From: CAYLLN01 sp036496265 | GTDB lineage: Bacteria > Planctomycetota > Planctomycetia > Pirellulales > Pirellulaceae | NCBI GenBank assembly: GCA_036496265.1 | Contig: DASXLL010000211.1 | Span: 1 to 15,973 of the forward strand | Direction of reading: 5' to 3' | DNA: 15,973 nt | In this document: piece by piece, positions 1-5,513 of the stretch | Layout of the letters: every line of letters begins with the position of its first letter | Numbering within the stretch: the first letter of the stretch is position 1 | Program-made: the position numbers and the translations under genes | Notes under the pieces: generated by a model | Told to the model about the DNA's origin: nothing | Seen by the model: only the letters and a program-made list of their open reading frames with translations | Database searches by the model: none

Positions 1-9
1 CAGACGAGT

Positions 10-36
10 GGGAGTGAGGGAGAGGGGGAGGGAGGG
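10..36 (+). other. G-run cluster (possible G-quadruplex)
   Basis: Five runs of three or more G (10-12, 18-20, 24-28, 30-32, 34-36) are separated by loops of 1 to 5 bases. This fits the usual intramolecular G-quadruplex pattern on the + strand and sits in an almost pure purine tract (about 6-39), roughly 80 bases before the SRPBCC gene. The pattern is seen directly. Folding, and any effect on the next gene, are inference; it could be simple low-complexity sequence. Confidence 0.5.
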
Positions 37-48
37 AGACGAGACTAC

Positions 49-78
49 TTACCAATGCTGCGAAGCGCGTGGTAATAT
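49..78 (+). promoter_or_regulatory. Candidate sigma-70-type promoter for the SRPBCC gene
   Basis: TTACCA (49-54), an 18-base spacer and TAATAT (73-78) resemble -35 and -10 boxes, with the -10 box 35 bases before the ATG at 114. The -35 box matches four of six consensus positions. Planctomycete promoters are poorly defined, so this is a by-eye candidate. Confidence 0.3.
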
Positions 79-113
79 CGCGGCACTTAAGAGCAATTTC
101 GGGGGTGACTTAG

Positions 114-713
114 ATGGCAAATTGGAAGAGAATTTTCGCCGCGGCCGCGGTGGCCTTGGTCGTGATGCTCGGGTTGTTTTTGATCATTGTCGCGATGCAG
201 CCGGGAGAGTTCCGGATTACACGGTCGGCGACGATGAAAGCTGCGCCGGCGACGGTGTTCGCCGAAGTCAATGATTTTCACAAATGGGAGGCATGGTCGC
301 CGTGGGCAAAGCTCGATCCGAACGCCAAAGCGGTATTCGCAGGGCCGGAATCCGGAGAGGGAGCCAAATTCAGTTGGTCGGGCAACGACAAAGTGGGTGA
401 AGGGACACAAACGATCGTCGAAAGCAAGCCCGAGGAGCGAATTCGCATCCGCCTGGATTTTGAGAAGCCGATGAAGGACACGAGCGAGGCGGAATTCACA
501 TTCAAACCACAAGATGACCAAACACAGGTCACGTGGAGCATGTCCGGCAAGAAAAACTTTGTCGGCAAAGCCGTCTGCATGTTCATGAATATGGACAAGA
601 TGATCGGCGGGGAATTTGACAAAGGACTGGCGAGCTTGAAGAGGATTGTGGAGAAGCCGGCGGAGACGGTTAGCGCTGGTGGAAGCGAAGAAAAACCAAA
701 CAGCGAGAGCTAG
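114..713 (+). CDS. Membrane-anchored SRPBCC (polyketide cyclase-like) protein
   Basis: A 199-residue protein. A hydrophobic segment at about residues 7-27 should anchor it in the membrane, with the rest outside the cytoplasm. Residues about 36-180 read as an SRPBCC/START-like fold of the polyketide cyclase/dehydrase type: APATVFAEVND, then WEAWSPWAKLDP (58-69), alternating strands such as RIRLDFEKP and TQVTWSMSG, and a final helix GGEFDKGLASLKRIVE. Such folds bind small hydrophobic ligands, but the ligand cannot be told from sequence. The last ~15 residues are polar and probably disordered. A GGGGGTGA stretch upstream can serve as ribosome binding site for the ATG at 114. It lies just before the DoxX-like gene, so the two probably form an operon. 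Confidence 0.85.
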   Translation: MANWKRIFAAAAVALVVMLGLFLIIVAMQPGEFRITRSATMKAAPATVFAEVNDFHKWEAWSPWAKLDPNAKAVFAGPESGEGAKFSWSGNDKVGEGTQTIVESKPEERIRIRLDFEKPMKDTSEAEFTFKPQDDQTQVTWSMSGKKNFVGKAVCMFMNMDKMIGGEFDKGLASLKRIVEKPAETVSAGGSEEKPNSES

Positions 714-740
714 AACATGAGCCAAGGTGATCTAGGCACG

Positions 741-1124
741 ATGAAGCCAATCAACACGCCCACCGGAATGTATTGGACCGGGTGGGTGATCAGCGGTTTG
801 GTGGCCGCGGCGATGGCGATGAGCGGTGCGATGAAGTTTTCTGGTTCGCCGCAGATTGTGCAGATGTTTGAGCACCTGGGATGGCCGCCGAAGCTCGTGC
901 TCGCGATGGGAATCCTCGAGCTGACGGTGACCGTGTTGTATTCGATTCCACCGACGAGCGTACTCGGCGCGATATTGCTCACTGGCTACCTGGGCGGTGC
1001 GATCGCGACGCATGTCCGTCTAGGAGAGCCGTTTTTTGTGCAGGCCGGCATCGGCGTGCTCGTCTGGCTGGGGCTGTTTTTACGCGATGCGAGAATCAGA
1101 GAACTCATTCCGCTGCGCAGATAG
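741..1124 (+). CDS. DoxX-like family membrane protein
   Basis: A small integral membrane protein of 127 residues with four predicted membrane helices, the usual DoxX-like layout: VISGLVAAAMAMSGAMKF, then a cytosolic-type PQIVQMFEHLGWP loop, then two helices ending in LLTGYLGGAIATHVRLGEPF, then GIGVLVWLGLFLRD. The GYLGGAIATHVRxGEPFF stretch is typical of DoxX_2-type proteins; their function is unsettled. The ATG at 741 is preferred because AAGGTGAT (724-731) is a strong Shine-Dalgarno sequence nine bases before it. An in-frame ATG at 717, three bases after the SRPBCC stop, would add eight residues and has only a weak GAGAG upstream. The tight spacing suggests co-transcription with the SRPBCC gene. 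Confidence 0.88.
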   Translation: MKPINTPTGMYWTGWVISGLVAAAMAMSGAMKFSGSPQIVQMFEHLGWPPKLVLAMGILELTVTVLYSIPPTSVLGAILLTGYLGGAIATHVRLGEPFFVQAGIGVLVWLGLFLRDARIRELIPLRR

Positions 1125-1191
1125 TGCGTCGGCCTTTCGCACCGCGCAAGGCGCCACGGCCGTCGGACTGGTCACTAAAATGCCTAACAGC

Positions 1192-1200
1192 TGCTATCTT
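1192..1200 (+). promoter_or_regulatory. Candidate extended -10 promoter element for the GNAT-like gene
   Basis: TGCTATCTT (1192-1200) is a TGn-extended -10 box lying in the 198-base gap between the DoxX-like and GNAT-like genes. No convincing -35 box is 16-18 bases upstream, which extended -10 promoters can tolerate. It would give a leader of roughly 115 bases. Confidence 0.28.
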
Positions 1201-1322
1201 GTTTACAGAAGGGGGTTTGCCAGCCTCCCCCGGTAGTGGTGAGTTACCGTGGAGACTATCATCCCCCGCTCGCGGACAGTACGCGCGACGAACTCAACTC
1301 CAACCGGAATTTAAAACGCAGG

Positions 1323-2471
1323 ATGCCTCAACTTACGATTAAACCGGTCGAAACGAGCGGCGAACGGCGGCAGTTTTTGGAACTGCCGTGGCAGATCAAT
1401 CGCAATGATCCAAATTGGGTCCCGCCCCTGCGGCAAAATCAGGCGGAATTGGTGGGGTACAAGAAGCACCCGTTCTATTTGGATGCGGAGGGGCAGACGT
1501 TTTTGGCACTGGAAAGCGGCCGGCCCGTGGGACGGATCATGGCAATCTTGAACCACGCTCACAATCGTTATCAAAAAGAGCAAATTGGCTTTTTTGGCTT
1601 TTTTGAATCCATCGACAGCCAAGAAGTGGCGGCGGGGTTGTTCGAGGCGGTGCGACATTGGCTGACGAAGCGGGGAATTGATCGCGTCCGCGGACCGGTG
1701 AATCCGTCGTTGAACTACGAATGCGGCCTGTTGATCGAAGGCTTTGACACGCCACCGTTTTTCATGATGACGCACAACCTGCCCTACTATCAGCGGTTGA
1801 TCGAGGGTTGCGGCTTCGGCAAAGTCGAAGACATGTTCGCGTTTAACGCCAAGATGGACATGCTCGATGGTGTCGATAAGAAGCTCGGCTTTATCATTGA
1901 TGAGTGCAAAAAGCGGTTCGATATCAAGATGCGGCGGATGGATCGCTCGCGGTTCAAGCAGGATGTGCGACTGTTTCTGGACATCTATAACCAGGCACTC
2001 ATGGGCACCTGGGGCTTTGTTCCGCTATCGGAAGCGGAAATCGATCACATGGCGGATTCCATGAAACATTTGATCGTGCCGGAGATGACGACAATTGCCG
2101 AGATCGATGGACGCGCCGTCGGGGCGCAGTTCGGTTTGCTCGACTACAACAGCCGCATCAAACAGATCGACGGGCGGCTGTTTCCCTTCGGCTTCATTCG
2201 CCTGCTCTGGAACAAGAAGGCCATCAAGCGCGTGCGGTTGATCAGTACGAATGTCATTCCCGAATATCAGAAGTGGGGCCTGGGGCTGGTAATTTCGTCG
2301 CGGCTGTTGCCGGAATCGATCCAGTGGGGCATTGAAGAAGGGGAGTTTAGTTGGGTATTGGAGAGCAATAAGCTTTCGTATGGCACGCTGAAGCGGGCAG
2401 GCACGAAGATCACGAAGCGGTATCGAATTTTTGATTATCCCGCGCCGGTGGAAAGTATGGCGGCCCCGTGA
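1323..2471 (+). CDS. GNAT-like N-acetyltransferase superfamily protein, substrate unknown
   Basis: A 382-residue cytoplasmic protein of a widespread bacterial family resembling a duplicated GNAT fold, sometimes misannotated as a dATP/GTP pyrophosphohydrolase. Diagnostic stretches are the DPNWVPPLR start (29-37), GRPVGRIMAILNHAHN (66-81), IGFFGFFE (88-95), RVRGPVNPSLNYECGLLIEGFD (121-142) and MMTHNLPYYQRLIEGCGFGK (148-167). The C-terminal half carries a second acetyltransferase-like region ending NVIPEYQKWGLGLVI...SWVLESNKLS. No substrate can be assigned. The start at 1323 fits the family N-terminus (MPQLTIKPVET). An upstream in-frame GTG at 1236 would add 29 low-complexity residues unlike the family. 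The Shine-Dalgarno sequence is poor: GCAGG lies directly against the ATG. Confidence 0.88.
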   Translation: MPQLTIKPVETSGERRQFLELPWQINRNDPNWVPPLRQNQAELVGYKKHPFYLDAEGQTFLALESGRPVGRIMAILNHAHNRYQKEQIGFFGFFESIDSQEVAAGLFEAVRHWLTKRGIDRVRGPVNPSLNYECGLLIEGFDTPPFFMMTHNLPYYQRLIEGCGFGKVEDMFAFNAKMDMLDGVDKKLGFIIDECKKRFDIKMRRMDRSRFKQDVRLFLDIYNQALMGTWGFVPLSEAEIDHMADSMKHLIVPEMTTIAEIDGRAVGAQFGLLDYNSRIKQIDGRLFPFGFIRLLWNKKAIKRVRLISTNVIPEYQKWGLGLVISSRLLPESIQWGIEEGEFSWVLESNKLSYGTLKRAGTKITKRYRIFDYPAPVESMAAP

Positions 2472-2778
2472 ACGTGCGGTATCGGTCTCGAAACGGATGA
2501 CTTATTCGCGGCTCAACCCACTCGGATAGCCCAAAGTCTGAGCGATCTACCTTGTTCCGAAACGAGACGCGGCGTTGGTTTTTCGCGTCAATTTGAGACC
2601 CTGGCCGGAAACCGGTCTGGGGGGTGCGCGACGGTGTAGTCGTTTCAAAGCTAGCGGCTTAAACGGTTTAGATGTTACAGGGCTAATTATGCCTGGCTAT
2701 GGCATGGCAGTTGCGTAATGGGGCTTTCGACAAACAAACCTGCCCTTTCGATCCGGCGGACGGAAGGAGCGACAAACC
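2472..2778. other. Intergenic region, no recognised gene
   Basis: About 307 bases with no credible gene. It holds weak inverted repeats: GACGCG/CGCGTC (2566-2571 and 2584-2589, 12-base loop), a CCGGAAACCGG hairpin near 2610, and ATGCC/GGCAT (2689-2693 and 2701-2705). None has a following T-run, so none is a clear intrinsic terminator. A TAATTAT box at 2684-2690 could be part of a promoter for the small gene at 2779, but no good -35 box pairs with it. Confidence 0.5.
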
Positions 2779-3000
2779 ATGACCAGCCACACTGAAAAAA
2801 CGACTCGCGCACCACTGATTCACCATCCTTCGGACGCGCTCGACTTCTTCGGTTGCTACGATTCCAGCAGTCGGGCCTGGAGCGACTTTGACCTTGAAAT
2901 CAGCGAGCGAATTGCTGAATTTGAGCGCAGCCATTTGCACTATTTGAGGCATTCGGCAAATTCGGACCGGCGCTCAATCTGGACAAAAAAGCCGCACTAA
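2779..3000 (+). CDS. Small hypothetical protein (73 aa)
   Basis: I do not recognise this protein. It is 73 residues, soluble and charged, with histidines in the first part (TSHTEKTTRAPLIHHPSD) and a probable amphipathic helix DLEISERIAEFERSHLHYL at about residues 37-56. The case for a real gene is the near-ideal ribosome binding site GGAAGGAG (2762-2769), nine bases before the ATG, plus its position in an otherwise empty 560-base gap rather than opposite another gene. It is convergent with the DMT transporter gene, the two stops being 30 bases apart. Planctomycete genomes contain many small unassigned proteins of this kind. Confidence 0.6.
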   Translation: MTSHTEKTTRAPLIHHPSDALDFFGCYDSSSRAWSDFDLEISERIAEFERSHLHYLRHSANSDRRSIWTKKPH

Positions 3001-3030
3001 AGCGGTTCCCATTTTTACTCGTGAGACGCC

Positions 3031-4023
3031 CTAAAGCGGCTCCACATCGGTCGCCAGTTCTTGCCTGCCTCGATGGGCATAAGCCAGCACCATCAGGCCG
3101 GCAATCGTCAGCCCGACGCCAAGCGTAAGCCAAGGCGAGAGCGCTTCGTGGAAGATTAAAACTCCGGCCAGCGCGGCCATGGTGGCTTGGGTGGCATTCA
3201 AGGCATTGACATAAACGACGCTCGTAAGCTGCAGCGATTTTGTCAGGGCAATGAAGGCGATCGTATTGCAGATGCCGGCTCCTGCCATCAACGCGAATTC
3301 GTTGCCGGTCGTCGCCAGCATGCCAGCGTGGCCGATTCGTAACCAGGCGATCAGGCTGAGCGACACCAGTCCGACAAACGATACGGTAAACAGCGTGGCC
3401 GGCAGCGGTGCTCCGCGGGTGACGCAATAGCGGAGGATGACATTCAGGATCGAATAAGCAAAACCGCAGAGGCAGGCAGCGGCCACGCCGGCGACAAGTT
3501 GCCAGAATGGCACGGGCGACTGCAGAACCGATTGCCCAGCCGCATGAGCGCCGAGCGAGAGGACGCAAATCGCCGCGAGCAGTAATGCGAGAGCGACCGC
3601 CGCTTTGGGTGTTACTGGTTCGCCGAGAAACACACGGCCGAGAACGGCGGCGCCCAAGATCATGCCGCCGAGCGACAGCGGTACGGTGAGGGCGACGCCG
3701 ATTTGGCCGAGGGCCCATTGAAACGAAATATTGCCGCCAAGCTGACCGATGAGTCCGCCGATGGCAATGGCGGCTAGCATCGGCCGTGGCGGCAGTACTT
3801 TTTGGCCACGAAAAGCAAGGACGGCCATCGCAGCGCCCATCAATAGCGTCGTGGGGATAGCCTTATTGGCGGAAACCCAGACAGGATCGCAAGTTCCGAC
3901 GGCCCGGAGGAACGAATTCGAGCAGGTATAAATAAGAGCGGAGAAGAGGCCGCAGAAAGTGCCGAAAGCGTGCGGATCGACGAGCGAAAGGGGGCGAATT
4001 GGCGCGAGCGGGCGGGAATCCAC
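3031..4023 (-). CDS. EamA/DMT-superfamily transporter
   Basis: An inner-membrane protein of about 330 residues with ten hydrophobic segments in two five-helix repeats, the standard drug/metabolite transporter layout. The first repeat includes GTFCGLFSALIYTCSNSFLR (21-40) and ends in GRVFLGEPVTPKAAVALALLLAAICVL; the second ends with IFHEALSPWLTLGVGLTIAGLMVL. The glutamate after the fourth helix of each repeat (GEPVT, HEALS) is typical of EamA domains. The substrate cannot be inferred. GTG at 4023 is chosen because a strong extended -10 box lies directly upstream, placing the likely transcript start at or next to the codon. In-frame alternatives are ATG at 4062 (343 aa) and TTG at 4083 (350 aa); the added residues run through a short tandem repeat and have no Shine-Dalgarno sequence. 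Confidence 0.88.
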   Translation of the reverse strand: MDSRPLAPIRPLSLVDPHAFGTFCGLFSALIYTCSNSFLRAVGTCDPVWVSANKAIPTTLLMGAAMAVLAFRGQKVLPPRPMLAAIAIGGLIGQLGGNISFQWALGQIGVALTVPLSLGGMILGAAVLGRVFLGEPVTPKAAVALALLLAAICVLSLGAHAAGQSVLQSPVPFWQLVAGVAAACLCGFAYSILNVILRYCVTRGAPLPATLFTVSFVGLVSLSLIAWLRIGHAGMLATTGNEFALMAGAGICNTIAFIALTKSLQLTSVVYVNALNATQATMAALAGVLIFHEALSPWLTLGVGLTIAGLMVLAYAHRGRQELATDVEPL

Positions 4024-4029
4024 GCTCGG

Positions 4030-4038
4030 ATTGTAGCA
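4030..4038 (-). promoter_or_regulatory. Extended -10 promoter for the DMT transporter (leaderless?)
   Basis: On the minus strand TGCTACAAT is a TGn-extended -10 box matching five of six consensus -10 positions. Transcription should begin about 6-8 bases downstream, near 4023, where an in-frame GTG starts. No good -35 box is present. This predicts a leaderless mRNA. Confidence 0.42.
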
Positions 4039-4054
4039 AAATGAAAGTGCGGCG

Positions 4055-4082
4055 GGTTTCATGTTCCAGGTTGCATGTTTCA
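4055..4082. repeat. 14-bp imperfect tandem repeat
   Basis: GGTTTCATGTTCCA (4055-4068) is followed directly by GGTTGCATGTTTCA (4069-4082), matching at 12 of 14 positions. It lies in the 78-base divergent gap between the DMT transporter and the CinA-like gene, so it could be a regulator binding site or a decayed simple repeat. Confidence 0.55.
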
Positions 4083-4101
4083 AATTAAGGAATGGTGAAC
4101 G

Positions 4102-4620
4102 ATGTCCGTTGCAGCCGTAGCGAGGCGGGTGGCGAGGTTGTTGAGGACACGCGAAGTGAAGGTTGTGTTCGCGGAAAGTTGCACGGGCGGATTGGTGAGC
4201 GGGGCGCTAACTGCGGTGCCAGGAATTTCGGATTTTCACTGCGGCGGCGTGGTGGTTTATCGAAATGCGACCAAGACGGCCTATTTGGGCATTCCGGCTG
4301 ATGTGCTGCAGAAACCAGGGCCGGTCAGCGCGGAGGTCGCGGAGCTGATGGCGATCAGGATTTTGGAGAAAACGCCGGAGGCGGATGCGGCCATTTCGGT
4401 CACCGGCCACTTGGGACCCCATGCTCCGGCCAGGCTGGACGGCCGCGTCTATTCGGCGGTTGCCTGGCGTGATAAAGACCGCAATTCGGCCCGTTTTCGT
4501 GTCAAAACCACGCGATTTCAGTGCAATAAAGCCGATTCGCGGCTGCAGCGGCAGCGGTGGGTCGTGCAGCAAGTGCTAGAGTTGCTAGGGCGGGAACTTG
4601 AAGCCGCAGACGACTTATGA
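4102..4620 (+). CDS. CinA C-terminal-domain protein (NMN amidohydrolase PncC type)
   Basis: A 172-residue stand-alone CinA C-terminal domain, the usual length for PncC, which deamidates nicotinamide mononucleotide to nicotinate mononucleotide in NAD salvage. Visible motifs in order: VVFAESCTGGLVSG with the conserved AESCTGG (24-30), the GGVVVYRNATKTAYLGI strand and loop (48-64), GPVSAEVAELMA (73-84), and the TGHLGP loop (101-106) followed by LDGRVYSAVAW. The last region departs from the usual TG(I/V)AGPxGG loop: the glycine-rich part is replaced by HLGPHAP. Activity is therefore probable by family but not certain. AAGGA (4087-4091) lies ten bases before the ATG. Its stop overlaps the next gene in an ATGA (4617-4620). 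Confidence 0.85.
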   Translation: MSVAAVARRVARLLRTREVKVVFAESCTGGLVSGALTAVPGISDFHCGGVVVYRNATKTAYLGIPADVLQKPGPVSAEVAELMAIRILEKTPEADAAISVTGHLGPHAPARLDGRVYSAVAWRDKDRNSARFRVKTTRFQCNKADSRLQRQRWVVQQVLELLGRELEAADDL

Positions 4621-5513
4621 CGACGCCACGAGCACTGTGCATATTTCAAGAGCCGGCGAGCGACGCTGTTTTGGCTGGTTGTGACGAACCGCGCGCTGGC
4701 CAATCTCCCGCGATTCCGATTGTCGCGGTTGCGTTTAGCGCTGTCATGCACTTGGCAATCTTGGGCAGCGCTTCTGTCATACAGGCGATGAATGCGCGCC
4801 GTGGTATGCAGCCGCCAATTGGCACGGATAACGTGTTGCACATTGTTTTTATTGCGCTCGTTCTCGCGCAATGCGGATTAGTCGCCGTATTTCTCGCTCG
4901 TTGTTTTTGGCCCCTGTATGTAAAGGCGACGGCAGGTTCGATTGTGCTACTGATTTTGTGGCTGCTCCTCTCGGTTACGCTGGAAAGCCTGGTGCAGACG
5001 CCAATTGGCGCGGGAGCATGGGCAACCTGCCTGATTCTCGAAGCGGTTTTGGTTTGGCTATTTGTGACCGCAATTGAAATGACGCTCGACTACGATCTGG
5101 TTGCGCGTCGTTTGCGATTTCGAATATTGCACCTATTGATTCTCACAACGCTCATAGCAGTTGGCTTTGGGGCAGCGCGAATCTGGGCTGCACGAGACGG
5201 CTATGAGCTCGCCAATATTCGATCATGGATTTTCTACTGGCCTATTCAGCTCGCAGGTGTCGTTAATGCAATACTGACAATCTGCTTGTACGCGACTTTC
5301 CGGCTTGCCCGAAACTGGCCGGTGCGATCGGTACTTGCTGCTGCTCCATTGATAGCGATCGTCTTTGCGGCGCCGCTGATATTCAAGTCGCTTTTTCCCC
5401 AGCAAACCTCGGTGACGGAAATGCGGTGGTTGTTTGGAAGCGAGGGGCTCTTCTTGATCGCGACGCTGGTGCCGATGGAGGTTCTGAGAGGTCACGCTCA
5501 CATCTTGAAGTAG
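4617..5513 (+). CDS. Multi-pass membrane protein of unknown function
   Basis: A 298-residue protein with seven or eight predicted membrane helices (about 32-54, 73-95, 103-123, 133-155, 168-190, 205-228, 237-258, 274-290) after a ~30-residue polar N-terminus. I recognise no enzymatic or transport family. RLRFRILHLLILTTLIAVGF (165-184) resembles a stretch that recurs in otherwise unrelated planctomycete membrane proteins, where an RF-x-LL segment begins a helix. The ATG overlaps the CinA-like stop as ATGA, so translational coupling is likely and no separate ribosome binding site is needed. Its last 16 bases (5498-5513) overlap the end of the convergent M50 gene. Function unknown; any link to NAD salvage rests only on the coupling. 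Confidence 0.75.
   Translation: MTTPRALCIFQEPASDAVLAGCDEPRAGQSPAIPIVAVAFSAVMHLAILGSASVIQAMNARRGMQPPIGTDNVLHIVFIALVLAQCGLVAVFLARCFWPLYVKATAGSIVLLILWLLLSVTLESLVQTPIGAGAWATCLILEAVLVWLFVTAIEMTLDYDLVARRLRFRILHLLILTTLIAVGFGAARIWAARDGYELANIRSWIFYWPIQLAGVVNAILTICLYATFRLARNWPVRSVLAAAPLIAIVFAAPLIFKSLFPQQTSVTEMRWLFGSEGLFLIATLVPMEVLRGHAHILK

Noticed and set aside
2900..3718. 272-codon open frame on the minus strand
   Set aside because: Out-of-frame shadow of the DMT transporter, very rich in Arg.
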